Assembly: GCA_009779925.1 (NCBI GenBank)
Contig: WRAZ01000005.1
Coordinates: 25,775 to 89,774, forward strand
DNA: 64,000 bases
Direction: 5' to 3'
Origin: Chitinivibrionia bacterium
GTDB lineage: Bacteria; Fibrobacterota; Chitinivibrionia; Chitinivibrionales; Chitinivibrionaceae
Shown here: positions 8,104 to 16,637 of the stretch, one piece after another
Layout: the number at the start of each line of letters is the position of its first letter
Position numbering within the stretch: position 1 is the stretch's first letter
The notes under the pieces: model-generated
Seen by the model: only the letters and a program-made list of their open reading frames with translations
What the model was told of the DNA's origin: nothing
Databases searched by the model: none
Position numbers and translations under genes: made by a program

Positions 8104-8669
8104 AATTCCTCCGTTTTTAGTGTTTCGAAAATTTGGCGATTATGTTGCTCTATCAAAAAAAGTTCGTTGGATAAGGACAAGATAAAAGTCCTATTTTCTT
8201 TAAAAGAGTGAAATAATTCTAATGTCCAATTTTTCATATATTCATTTTTATCGCCAACATTTGCAGGAAATACAAAATCTTTTTCTTTGATAAAAGTTGC
8301 AAATCCTACGTCTTTTAGATTACGATTATCGCAAGTAATAAAAAAATGCAGTATCCCCAATCCTGCAAGTGCAGCTATTTTTTCTTTTATTAAGGGGCTT
8401 TTGTAATTGGTAATTGTTAAATCCAACTCATTGAGAATGGCAATCATAAAACAAGCGGCACATTTATGTCTATCTAAGCGTGGGATTTCTTGGCTGCTAT
8501 TGCGCATATATGCTCCTTTTACGTAAAAATTCAAATCTGAATAATTGCGTAATATATTAGGCTTGGATTTTTCGCAATCTAAACGCAACATGGATGCGTT
8601 TTCAAACTTTATTTCGTCTACCATATTCAAAAAATTATCAAAAAGTGTAATGAAATCTTCTGGCTTCAT
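8100..8669 (-). CDS. Unknown protein between yicC and rpoZ
   Basis: I do not recognise this family. The likely start is MKPEDF at 8669, preceded by GTGAGG, rather than the in-frame ATG at 8687, which lacks a site; this gives 189 residues. The protein is mostly helical with no signal peptide or transmembrane segment, a DRHKCAACF stretch near the middle and a C-terminal charged helix. It is visibly more AT-rich than its neighbours. The position normally holds gmk (guanylate kinase), but no P-loop is present here. The overlap with rpoZ means it is co-transcribed with core genes. Acquired origin is inferred from composition. Confidence 0.6.
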   Translation of the reverse strand: MKPEDFITLFDNFLNMVDEIKFENASMLRLDCEKSKPNILRNYSDLNFYVKGAYMRNSSQEIPRLDRHKCAACFMIAILNELDLTITNYKSPLIKEKIAALAGLGILHFFITCDNRNLKDVGFATFIKEKDFVFPANVGDKNEYMKNWTLELFHSFKENRTFILSLSNELFLIEQHNRQIFETLKTEEL

Positions 8670-8680
8670 AATATTGCGCC

Positions 8681-8869
8681 TCACCATGAATTGTCGTTAA
8701 GAATATTCATGTTTGGAAAGAAAATTTTTGCTCCATCTTTTGTTGCAGCTTTTAAATTTGCACTAAACTCAATATCGCTGTTAACGAACTTGTATCTGTC
8801 ATCGTTAACGCTTCTTAGGTCTTTTGCTCTTATACTGCTTATTCCTTGCGGATTTAACACTTCTGCCAT
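8681..8869 (-). CDS. Unknown 62-residue protein paired with the preceding gene
   Basis: A small ORF with a clear ribosome site (GTAGGAGAATAAGAA then ATG), ending 11 nt before the start of the 189-residue unknown gene; the next gene's GTGAGG site overlaps its stop codon. No family recognised. It is hydrophilic with no membrane segment. A promoter-like TTGCGC/TAACGTATTTT pair lies about 50 nt upstream. The tight pairing of a small and a mid-sized AT-rich gene resembles a two-gene cassette such as a toxin-antitoxin pair, but no motif supports that. Confidence 0.5.
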   Translation of the reverse strand: MAEVLNPQGISSIRAKDLRSVNDDRYKFVNSDIEFSANLKAATKDGAKIFFPNMNILNDNSW

Positions 8870-8918
8870 TTTCTTATTCTCCTACACCTTTATTTTTATT
8901 CTACGTTTCTAATTGGAT

Positions 8919-8948
8919 AAAATACGTTATGCGCACGCTGATGCGCAA
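8919..8948 (-). promoter_or_regulatory. Promoter: TTGCGC, 18 bp, TATTTT (GTATTTT class)
   Basis: The minus strand has TTGCGC (8948-8943), an 18-bp spacer and TATTTT (8924-8919) inside the recurring GCATAACGTATTTTA motif. It lies 50 nt before the 62-residue gene, so the unknown pair, rpoZ and coaBC may be transcribed from here. Confidence 0.55.
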
Positions 8949-8960
8949 GAACGATTTATT

Positions 8961-9842
8961 TTACAACAAATTCAACGATTGTTCGCGCATTTGTTCGGCT
9001 ACGTCTTTCATCGATATTACAATGTTTGCAATCGCGCTGTCGTTTGCTTTTGAGCCTATTGTGTTTATTTCGCGATTTATTTCCTGAAGCCAAAAGCCGA
9101 GCTTTTTTCCGACCGCGCTTTCTTCTTCGAGCATCTTTTTTGTTGCCGAAATATGCGTTTTAAGGCGGGTTGTTTCTTCGGTTATGTCTAATTTTTCGCA
9201 CATCAAAACTATTTCTTGCGCAATTCTTTGCTCGTCCACGCATTCTTTTTTCAAGGTTTGTATGGCGGTTTGTAATTTTTCCTTGTATTTTTCCAGCCTT
9301 TTTGGCGCAAGAAGTTCTACTTTTTCGACGCTTTGCGAAATAAAATCAAGCGATTTCAGTAAAACGTCTCTTAATTCCGCGCCTTCCCGCTCTCTTTCTT
9401 CTATTAAATGCTCGACCGCTTTTTCGATTGCTATAAACATTTGTCCGACAAACGCTTCCGCCTCTAATTCTTGGGGTTTTGCAACTATTATGTCCCTGAA
9501 AAACGGTTGCAGAAGCGAAATGTCTTTTGGCGTTTCCGCGTTCATTTTTTGTGAAATCTCGCCGAAAATTTCCAAATATCTGTCAACCATTTCTCTGTCG
9601 TAGTCAATGCAAACGGTTTGGGCAAGCGCCGTTTCAAAATTTACGCTTAATTTTACCGTGCCGCGTTCGAGTTTGTCGGCAAGCAGTTTGCGCACTTGTT
9701 GTTCCGACGAACTGAAAATTCGCGGTATATGACATTGCGTTTCCATAAAACGGTTATTGACACTGCGAACTTCCGCCGAAAATTTCCCGCTTTCAAAAAC
9801 TTGCTCAAAATGTCCGTAGCCCGTCATACTCTGAATAGACAT
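8961..9842 (-). CDS. yicC: YicC/YloC family protein
   Basis: A 293-residue protein beginning MSIQSMTGYGHFE and containing SVNNRFMETQ, both hallmarks of the family. The C-terminal YicC-like domain ends GSKANDSAIANIVISMKDVAEQMREQ. Members have been characterised as endoribonucleases. In many bacteria the gene precedes gmk, rpoZ and coaBC; here the same order is kept except that two unknown genes replace gmk. A GTATTTT-type promoter motif lies 32 nt upstream. Confidence 0.92.
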   Translation of the reverse strand: MSIQSMTGYGHFEQVFESGKFSAEVRSVNNRFMETQCHIPRIFSSSEQQVRKLLADKLERGTVKLSVNFETALAQTVCIDYDREMVDRYLEIFGEISQKMNAETPKDISLLQPFFRDIIVAKPQELEAEAFVGQMFIAIEKAVEHLIEEREREGAELRDVLLKSLDFISQSVEKVELLAPKRLEKYKEKLQTAIQTLKKECVDEQRIAQEIVLMCEKLDITEETTRLKTHISATKKMLEEESAVGKKLGFWLQEINREINTIGSKANDSAIANIVISMKDVAEQMREQSLNLL

Positions 9843-9873
9843 TACAAAACTCCAAAATAAAAAATGCGGGGGA

Positions 9874-9884
9874 AAAATACATTA
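9874..9884 (-). promoter_or_regulatory. GTATTTT-type promoter motif before yicC
   Basis: The minus strand reads GCGGCATAATGTATTTTT, about 32 nt before the yicC ATG. No convincing -35 element at standard spacing. Confidence 0.5.
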
Positions 9885-9910
9885 TGCCGCAAAGCAAAAC
9901 GGCAATTTTT

Positions 9911-11227
9911 TTATTTCTCCCTGATAATATTAGCTCCGATTGCATTGAGGCGAACGTCGATTTTTTCGTATCCGCGGTCGATTTGCTCAATATTATGTAT
10001 GCGGCTCATTCCTTCGGCGGACATTGCGGCTATCAAAAGCGCCATTCCCGCGCGAATATCGGGCGAAGAAATTCGCGCCGCGCTCAAACTTGCAGGTCCC
10101 ATAATTACCGCTCGGTGAGGGTCGCAAAGAACTATTTGAGCACCCATTGTCTGCAAATTGTCGGTGAAAAACAGGCGGCTTTCAAACATTTTTTCGTGAA
10201 TAAGCGTAGAGCCTTTTGCCTGCGTTGCCGCAACGAGCATAACCGAACTCATATCCGCGGGAAATCCGGGCCAAGGGGCGGTTTCTATTCTGGGGATGTA
10301 ATTTCCCATATCTGTTTTAACCTCGAAGCGCTGATTGTCGCGGATATGAAGCGTGCTTTCGTTTTTGTTGGCGATGACGTCAATTCCGATGCGCGCGAAT
10401 TGGTGGAGCGGCATTTTCATAACATCGGTTTGGACGTTTCGCAGAATTATGTCGGAATTTGTGCAGGCGGCAAGCGAAATAAACGACGCCGCTTCTATGT
10501 AGTCGCATCCTATTGTATGGCTCACTTCGGCAAAGTCGGGGCGACCGTAGATTTTAAGTATATTGCTTCCAATACCTTCGATTTTTACGCCCGCTTTAAC
10601 CAAAAAGTTGCACACGCCCTGAACGTGCGGTTCGCAAGCGGCGTTTATTATGGTGGTTTCGCCGTGCGCTCCCGCCGCCGCCATTACTGCGTTTTCGGTT
10701 GCGGTGACCGAGGCTTCGTCCAAATAAATTTCCGTGCCGACAAGTCCGCTTTTTGGGGCGGTTATGTAATAGACCATAATTTCTTCGCCGCAATCCAAGG
10801 TTTCGTTTCCGAGCGATACTTTTGCGCCCAGTTTTTCAAAAGCCATAAAGTGAGTGTCGAGCCGACGTCTTCCTATTTTGTCGCCGCCGGGTTGCGGAAG
10901 CGCAACTTTGCCGAAACGCACCAAAAGCGGCGCCGCAAACAAAATCGAGCCGCGTATTTTTCGCGCCATATCAAGCGGAAGTTTGCCGTTTGCGACGTTT
11001 TTGCTGTCGATAGTAAGCGTTTTTCCCGAAAAATCGACGTCTGCGCCCAATTTCTGAGCAATATTGCACATTTCGCGGACATCGCCGATATCGGGAGCGT
11101 TTTCCAAAACGCTTTTATTTCCCGTCAAAATAGTTGCGGCAACCAAGGGCAACGCCTCGTTTTTATTCCCCGCGATGGTCAATTCTCCCGCAAGCCGTCT
11201 TTTTCCTTCAACTACAAATACGCTCAT
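9911..11227 (-). CDS. murA: UDP-N-acetylglucosamine 1-carboxyvinyltransferase with Asp in place of catalytic Cys
   Basis: First committed step of peptidoglycan synthesis: transfer of enolpyruvate from PEP to UDP-GlcNAc, in the cytoplasm. The start chosen is MSVFVVEGKR, preceded by GGAG; upstream in-frame starts would add a non-homologous leader. The product is 438 residues. The family motif GGNKNAALP appears as AGNKNEALP, and the active-site loop reads PQPGGDKIGRRRLDTH. The residue equivalent to E. coli Cys115 is Asp116. Cys-to-Asp MurA enzymes are known to be active and insensitive to fosfomycin, so intrinsic resistance is inferred. Confidence 0.95.
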   Translation of the reverse strand: MSVFVVEGKRRLAGELTIAGNKNEALPLVAATILTGNKSVLENAPDIGDVREMCNIAQKLGADVDFSGKTLTIDSKNVANGKLPLDMARKIRGSILFAAPLLVRFGKVALPQPGGDKIGRRRLDTHFMAFEKLGAKVSLGNETLDCGEEIMVYYITAPKSGLVGTEIYLDEASVTATENAVMAAAGAHGETTIINAACEPHVQGVCNFLVKAGVKIEGIGSNILKIYGRPDFAEVSHTIGCDYIEAASFISLAACTNSDIILRNVQTDVMKMPLHQFARIGIDVIANKNESTLHIRDNQRFEVKTDMGNYIPRIETAPWPGFPADMSSVMLVAATQAKGSTLIHEKMFESRLFFTDNLQTMGAQIVLCDPHRAVIMGPASLSAARISSPDIRAGMALLIAAMSAEGMSRIHNIEQIDRGYEKIDVRLNAIGANIIREK

Positions 11228-11374
11228 TGTTTTCTCCATTTTTCCTGAAATTTTGTTCCTCTTCGGACACGGCAAAAGCAACAAAACTTATTTTGTTTTC
11301 AAGTTCTTTATTTGCGGAATTTACCGATACGCTTGCATTCATATAACTATACTCCTTGTTCTGTTGACGATAAT

Positions 11375-11385
11375 AAAATACTATA
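11375..11385 (-). promoter_or_regulatory. GTATTTT-type promoter motif before murA
   Basis: The minus strand reads GGCATATAGTATTTTATT. A TTGTAA lies about 19 bp upstream of TATTTT. The motif is ~148 nt before the chosen murA start, which would give a long leader. Confidence 0.45.
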
Positions 11386-11550
11386 TGCCGTCTCAAAACT
11401 TACAAAGAAAAGCGGAAAATATTGAATTTCTCAAAAATTTCCCCATCCTACAGCAACAATAAATTATTTTACAACTGCCAAAACAATAGCGGTCGTTATC
11501 GACTGTTGTTTATCGTAGTGGGAAACTGCTACAAAATTATACGCCTTATA

Positions 11551-11590
11551 AAAAATGGTTTGCACGCTTGGTCTGTGCTTCCCCATTTTT
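11551..11590 (+). terminator. Leader hairpin with U-rich 3' arm upstream of the PilX-like gene
   Basis: AAAAATGG (11551-11558) pairs with CCATTTTT (11583-11590), and GCAC/GTGC pair inside. On the plus strand it sits about 135 nt before the PilX-like start with no plus-strand gene upstream. It could be a leader attenuator or a simple structured leader. Confidence 0.4.
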
Positions 11591-11724
11591 TGTTAGGCAT
11601 ACATTTTTATGTAAACGACAGTAGTTTGGTCTGTTATTGTTTTGGCGAATTGTAATAGTTCGGCAGCGCAGACCTTTTTCTGTTTCTGTCTGAATTTTAA
11701 CTTTTATGGGGAAAGGTTGCTCTT

Positions 11725-13836
11725 ATGGAAAAATCTATTATACGTCCGCCGGTTGGAATCGGCAAGGCTCTTCATTTGTTATGCAAAAACAACAAAGGCG
11801 CTTCACTTGTGTATGTGCTTATGACGTTAGTTTTTGTCGGAGCTATTGCAATGCTCGTCCTTAATTCGGCAAGAAAGGAAACTATTGATTCTTCTTTGCG
11901 CGCTTCTTCGGAAATGGCGCGCTTTGCGGCGACGTCGGGGTTGACTTTAGCGGCAACGCTTTTGTCAAATCCCGCCGCGAATATTCCTGCTCAAGGCATA
12001 ACTTCGCAAGACTTGTTGAGAATATTGTATTTCAGGTCAGAAGGAAGAAATGCGCAAGGACAACCGTTGCAGGCGGATGAAACTCGGCTTCCGCTTGAAG
12101 CTCAAAGATGGATTGTGGGTGGTGAAAACGCGTTCCTGCCAGATGAAAACGGAATGAGATTTCGCGTTCGGATTATGAATATTGATTTTTCGCAGATAGG
12201 AAACATAACAGAGGAAATCCCTCTATCCGGCACTCCTGCAGTTCGGCGATTTAGAAACGGACGGAACTTAAATGATTCGCGTATTACTGTTCAATTTCAA
12301 AGCGAGGCTATTGACCCGAGTGGTAGTCGGGCGCGGAATATAGGGGTTTTTCAGGTTTTTGGGTATGAAGACCCGGGTGGAGTAATAAATATTCCAACCA
12401 GCGCGCTGTATTTGAATGGCGGTATAGATTTTATCAACACACGCTTAACAGTCCGAGGAGACACTTTTCTGAGGGGAGCCGGAGTTATGAATCATAATGA
12501 CCATCTGTTTGACGGCGAATTTAGACGAAGAGGCAGACCTACTGGTGCCGAAGGCGGGCGCTTTATTGTCAGAGGAGCAACGTTTAATGGTCCAGTATTT
12601 TTTGGCTTAGATACTACCCCTCCCGTTATAGCGGACGCTCCGATTCAATTTGAACCGGCTCCTGCAGGTGCAATATACACATTTAACGATGCTGTTGGTT
12701 CTGAGTCAAGCATAATAGCAAACACATTAAATTTTCATAATGATGTATTTTTAAATGCAGGTGCAGTAGCCATGGACGGTCATGGGAGATGGCGTTTTCA
12801 CGGAAACAGCAGGTTAATGACGAGAAATGGTCGTACTTATGGGGCTGGAGGATTAAATCCTCCGGGAGGTGGCGCCGGTAATAGTCGCCAAGGTGCGCAG
12901 TTTTTATTTAGTGCGACAGATGTGAATCTTAGACCTCATAATTTCAATCCTCCCGGCAACCTTAACCTTTCCATCGATCTTCAAATCCCATTCCCCCACG
13001 TTCCTTGGGCAGTCGCCCAAAATTTCTTTAATGTCGGTTGGAATCATGCCTCAACCGCTCCGATGGATTTACTTGACTCGCTTAACGAACACTCGATTAA
13101 CGGAGTTTCTCTAATCGACCCGCCTGCGATTGACATTGACTTGACCAGACTTACAGAGATGGAATATCAAGGGCGATGGTATAGCGGAAGTATGTTAAAT
13201 GCTCTTTTTGCAAGCGCCACAACTGCCGCAAATAGGGCTGCAAATAATGGCTGGATGGTGTTGCGCTGGCGACAAGATCCTGCCGGCGGCGATCCATTTT
13301 GTTTTGACCGCGTTGAGTCGGGATGTGCTAACGACCTTGCCGGATTTACAGGAAGGATGGTTTTAATTCTTGATAATCAAAGCGCCCCTGCCGGTGCATT
13401 TACAACACAATTTTTCAGAAGCGCGCACATACCCAACAACCCTGCGGCGTCCGGCATTACGGTAATTGTTGTTGAGCCAAATCTAAATGCCACGCAACTT
13501 GGTAATAATGGTATGATAAGGGGGTTAATAATAAATCGAGGCGTAGGGGGACTTGCCTTGCAAACATCCGGAGATAATATGACGATACAAGGGGCGGTTT
13601 ATAACGTCGGAACAGGAGCTTTAGGCTTGACAGGCGGTCCCAATATGCCGCCAAACCAACCCGGCAGAATTACCATTAATTACGATGAAGTCGTTCTTCG
13701 AGAAATAATGGAAACCTTACCGGCAGGAACGATTACAATCGAAGGAGCTGAGGTGTTGCCACCGAATTTAGCGCTGATTCCCCCAAACCTCAACCCTCGC
13801 GGAGCGTACACCGAAATTTTAAACAGATGGTTTTGA
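11725..13836 (+). CDS. PilX-like exported protein with one N-terminal membrane helix
   Basis: A 703-residue protein. The N-terminus has a basic segment, then GASLVYVLMTLVFVGAIAML, a single transmembrane helix of the type seen in PilX-class minor pilins. The usual Glu at +5 of a prepilin is absent. The remainder is rich in Gly, Asn and Pro with repeated short beta strands (about 225-650), suggesting an elongated beta-helical passenger. The ribosome site is GGAAAGG. No pilus assembly genes lie in the window. A role in a type IV pilus or pseudopilus is plausible from the N-terminus only; the large C-terminal part is unrecognised. Confidence 0.55.
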   Translation: MEKSIIRPPVGIGKALHLLCKNNKGASLVYVLMTLVFVGAIAMLVLNSARKETIDSSLRASSEMARFAATSGLTLAATLLSNPAANIPAQGITSQDLLRILYFRSEGRNAQGQPLQADETRLPLEAQRWIVGGENAFLPDENGMRFRVRIMNIDFSQIGNITEEIPLSGTPAVRRFRNGRNLNDSRITVQFQSEAIDPSGSRARNIGVFQVFGYEDPGGVINIPTSALYLNGGIDFINTRLTVRGDTFLRGAGVMNHNDHLFDGEFRRRGRPTGAEGGRFIVRGATFNGPVFFGLDTTPPVIADAPIQFEPAPAGAIYTFNDAVGSESSIIANTLNFHNDVFLNAGAVAMDGHGRWRFHGNSRLMTRNGRTYGAGGLNPPGGGAGNSRQGAQFLFSATDVNLRPHNFNPPGNLNLSIDLQIPFPHVPWAVAQNFFNVGWNHASTAPMDLLDSLNEHSINGVSLIDPPAIDIDLTRLTEMEYQGRWYSGSMLNALFASATTAANRAANNGWMVLRWRQDPAGGDPFCFDRVESGCANDLAGFTGRMVLILDNQSAPAGAFTTQFFRSAHIPNNPAASGITVIVVEPNLNATQLGNNGMIRGLIINRGVGGLALQTSGDNMTIQGAVYNVGTGALGLTGGPNMPPNQPGRITINYDEVVLREIMETLPAGTITIEGAEVLPPNLALIPPNLNPRGAYTEILNRWF

Positions 13837-13880
13837 GTTTGTCGGAAAATAATTTTTTCTGAGGCGATTTTTGGAACGAA

Positions 13881-14022
13881 ATTTTCACACCCCCAAAATC
13901 CCGCGCAAAAGGCAAGCGCAATAATTAAATACGAAGCGGGAGCTCCGTTTGCCACCAATGCGCCCGCTATGGACAAAACGGTGCCGCTTATGAAAATTGT
14001 GTCCCAATTTATGGTGGGGTAA
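13881..14022 (-). pseudogene. Decayed, internally deleted copy of the DASS transporter gene
   Basis: Three segments of the intact gene at 15203-16594 are joined: its 3' end (TCACACCCCCAAAATCCCGC), the NGVPASYLIIALAFCAG-coding part, and the PTINWDIIFISGTVLS-coding part. The joins fall within shared short sequences (CCCGC and CTCCGTTTGCC), each removing roughly 150-190 nt. No start codon or full domain remains. With the intact copy it brackets the RhuM gene, suggesting duplication associated with that gene's arrival. Confidence 0.8.
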
Positions 14023-14055
14023 AATAGAAAAACATCAAAAAATGAACGTCTTTGG

Positions 14056-14084
14056 TTGAGAAGTGTTAGCGCATTTAGTATTTT
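14056..14084 (+). promoter_or_regulatory. Promoter: TTGAGA, 17 bp, TATTTT before the RhuM gene
   Basis: TTGAGA (14056-14061), a 17-bp spacer and TATTTT (14079-14084) within GCGCATTTAGTATTTTA. It lies 31 nt before the ATG and belongs to the GTATTTT class. Confidence 0.55.
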
Positions 14085-14114
14085 AGCGGAGAAATTATAA
14101 GCCAAAGGACAAAA

Positions 14115-15137
14115 ATGAGTAAAAAACAAGAAGTTGTAATTCGCAACAGCACGGCTGATTTTCTAATTTTCACTCGCCAAAACGGCGAAGACGGCATTGC
14201 TGTTCGTGTTGAAGATGAAAACGTATGGTTGCGAGCAGAGGCGATAGCAGAACTTTTTCAAAAAAGTCGAACAACTGTTGTAGAACATCTAAAACACATT
14301 TTTGAATCTAACGAATTAGATGAAGTTTCAGTTTGTCGGAAATTCCGACAAACTGCGGAAGATGGGAAAAATTACAATGTGAATTTCTACTCTTTAGAAG
14401 CAATAATAGCCGTTGGTTATCGCGCGGATTCCAAAAGGGCTGTGGAATTTCGCAAATGGGCGACAAGTATATTGAGCAATTTTGCAAAAAAGGGCTACGT
14501 GCTTGACAAAAATCGCCTTATCAACGACCAAGTTTTCTCAAAGCAGTATTTTGACGAACTTATTGCAGAAATTCAAGAAATACGAGCAAGCGAGCGAAAA
14601 TTTTATCAGAAAATCACAGATATTTATGCCACGTCTGTTGATTATGATTCCACAAGTTCGACAACAAAAGAGTTTTTTGCTAATGTTCAAAACAAATTGC
14701 ATTTTGCTATACATCAAAATACCGCCGCAGAATTGATAATGAAGCGCGCAGATGCGATGCAAGAAAATATGGGGCTTGCAAACTGGAAAAATGCACCATA
14801 CGGAAAAATTATTAAAACCGATGTAAGTATCGCAAAAAATTATCTTTCAAAATTGGAATTGGCGGATTTAAACGAAATTGTTGCTATGTATTTAGATTAC
14901 GCAAACCGTCAGGCAAAAAAATATATTCCGATGACAATGAAGGATTGGAAAGAAAAACTTGATGTGTTCTTAAAACTTAACGGTGAAATAATTAGCGATG
15001 GCATAGGTCGAATTTCTCACGAAATAGCGAAAGCGTTTGCAGAAAGTGAGTTTGAAAAATATCGTGTTATTCAAGATAAAACATACAAATCGGATTTTGA
15101 TAAAATTATTAACGAATTACAAGGGACAAATAAATGA
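14115..15137 (+). CDS. RhuM family protein
   Basis: A 340-residue protein matching the virulence RhuM family: IAVRVEDENVWLRAEAIAELFQKSRTTVVEHLKHIF, then NVNFYSLEAIIAVGYRADSKRAVEFRKWAT. The N-terminal half looks like a DNA-binding KilA/Bro-type module and the C-terminal half is helical. The molecular function is not established; homologues are common in mobile and accessory regions. The ribosome site is AAAGGACAAAA. It is flanked by a decayed piece and an intact copy of the same transporter gene, so recent insertion is inferred. The ~65 nt after its stop codon look like leftover sequence without a gene. Confidence 0.85.
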   Translation: MSKKQEVVIRNSTADFLIFTRQNGEDGIAVRVEDENVWLRAEAIAELFQKSRTTVVEHLKHIFESNELDEVSVCRKFRQTAEDGKNYNVNFYSLEAIIAVGYRADSKRAVEFRKWATSILSNFAKKGYVLDKNRLINDQVFSKQYFDELIAEIQEIRASERKFYQKITDIYATSVDYDSTSSTTKEFFANVQNKLHFAIHQNTAAELIMKRADAMQENMGLANWKNAPYGKIIKTDVSIAKNYLSKLELADLNEIVAMYLDYANRQAKKYIPMTMKDWKEKLDVFLKLNGEIISDGIGRISHEIAKAFAESEFEKYRVIQDKTYKSDFDKIINELQGTNK

Positions 15138-15202
15138 CTACCGAAAAATCCCCAACGCCGAACTGCGTGGCATATTCGGGAAAATCGACGAGAAGTTCGA
15201 CT

Positions 15203-16594
15203 TCACACCCCCAAAATCCCGCCCATAAAAGGCAACCAAAACGCTAAAATCGCCACTATTGCCACTTGCAGAAATATTGTGGATTTGCACATATCCGTCA
15301 TTCGATAATATCCTTTGCCGTAAGTCAATAATTGCACGGTGTCCAACGGGAACAAATAGCAATTTCCCGCGCAAAAGGCAAGCGCAATAATTAAATACGA
15401 AGCGGGAACTCCGTTTGCCGCGGCTATGGCGACAAATGGCGCCGCCAAAACCGTGATAAGCGCGGGGGCGGAAGTTATTATCAGAAGCATTACGAAAGAA
15501 ATTATTGCGGCAAGTCCGACCAGCATATTTGCATTCAGCGTAAGATTTGCGGGATAAAGCGTTTCTACCAACCACGCGCTTGCTCCGTTTGCCACCAACG
15601 CGCCCGCTATGGACAAAACGGTGCCGCTTATGAAAATTATGTCCCAATTTATGGTTGGCAGGAATTTTTTCCAAGACAAAACACTAATTCCGGGCATAAA
15701 AAACAAAACGCCGCCGAGTAGCGCAACCGTGAAAATTTCCAAGCCGCTTATCCACGAAGAGGCTATCCAGAGAACGAACATTGTCGCTATAATTGCGATT
15801 ACGGAAATTTCTTTTTGCCCGAAATTCTCTTTTGTTCGGATATTTTGCTTGTATTGCTCTATTTTTTGAGGGGCGATTTGAGCGGGTTTGTAAACTTTCA
15901 ATATCAAAAACCACGCAAAAGGTATAAGGATAACGACCATAGGAATTCCTATCGCCATCCATTGAACAAAACTTACGGTTTTGCCCGTGTGTTGCTCCAA
16001 AAGCCCAAGCGCAAGCAGGTTAAGCGACGACGAAGCGGGGGTCGCTATGCCGCCTATCATTGTTGCGACGGGGATTGCTATCATAAACGCCTTGCCGACG
16101 GATTTTTTCTCTTCGCCGTCTTCCAAAGAATCAATAAATCCAAGCGCCATTGTCATCATTATTGCGCAGGCGGGGACGTTCGACATAAAAAAAGATACCG
16201 CCGCCGTGGCTATCATCATAGTCAAAAGAATGGCTTCCGTGCGATTTTCGGTTTTTTGCAAAAGCGCGGATAAAATTCGCTTTGTTAGAGGAACGTTTGT
16301 TATTGCGGCGGCTATTGCGAAAGAGGCGATAATAAAGAAAATAACGGGGTGCGAAAAGCCCGTAAGCGCCCCCGCAAAATTTGAACTAACGCCAAATATT
16401 GGAATTAACCCGATTGTTAAAAGTGAACTGACGGACGGCGGCAATGCTTCGCTTATCAGCAAAATAAGGAAAAACAGCGCGAGCGCAATAGTATTTTTGC
16501 CCTCAAGCGTTAAACCGTCGGGAATCGGTATGAGTAAAGTAAAAAGTAAAATCGAAATTGCCGAAGCGAAGCCGATTTTTTGGCGTTTTTTCAT
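15203..16594 (-). CDS. DASS/SLC13-family sodium-coupled anion (dicarboxylate) transporter
   Basis: A 463-residue inner-membrane protein with about twelve hydrophobic segments. Family features include the N-terminal IPIPDGLTLEGKNTIALALF region, SEALPPSVSSLL, an ATPASSSLNLLALG substrate/sodium loop and a second SAPALITVLAAPF repeat, consistent with the inverted-repeat DASS fold. It likely imports C4-dicarboxylates or similar anions with sodium; the exact substrate cannot be read from sequence. The ribosome site is AGGATATTTTC. A truncated second copy lies at 13881-14022 beyond the RhuM gene. Confidence 0.88.
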   Translation of the reverse strand: MKKRQKIGFASAISILLFTLLIPIPDGLTLEGKNTIALALFFLILLISEALPPSVSSLLTIGLIPIFGVSSNFAGALTGFSHPVIFFIIASFAIAAAITNVPLTKRILSALLQKTENRTEAILLTMMIATAAVSFFMSNVPACAIMMTMALGFIDSLEDGEEKKSVGKAFMIAIPVATMIGGIATPASSSLNLLALGLLEQHTGKTVSFVQWMAIGIPMVVILIPFAWFLILKVYKPAQIAPQKIEQYKQNIRTKENFGQKEISVIAIIATMFVLWIASSWISGLEIFTVALLGGVLFFMPGISVLSWKKFLPTINWDIIFISGTVLSIAGALVANGASAWLVETLYPANLTLNANMLVGLAAIISFVMLLIITSAPALITVLAAPFVAIAAANGVPASYLIIALAFCAGNCYLFPLDTVQLLTYGKGYYRMTDMCKSTIFLQVAIVAILAFWLPFMGGILGV

Positions 16595-16637
16595 GAAAAT
16601 ATCCTATTTTTGTTGTTTGTAGTCGAAGTATTTCTTT

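Larger units (their letters stand above)
11228..11724. other. Intergenic region between murA and the PilX-like gene
   Basis: About 500 nt between divergent genes with no convincing coding region. It holds a GTATTTT-type motif facing murA (11375-11385), a hairpin (11551-11590) and the GGAAAGG ribosome site for the PilX-like gene. The remaining sequence is AT-rich with no recognised RNA or repeat. Confidence 0.6.

Noticed and set aside
9884..11248. Long plus-strand open frame opposite murA
   Set aside because: It is an antisense shadow of murA with a composition typical of reverse frames; murA has full family motifs.
11551..11590. Cyclic-di-GMP or other known riboswitch upstream of the PilX-like gene
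   Set aside because: The hairpin lacks the conserved core of any riboswitch I can recognise; only a simple stem is supported.
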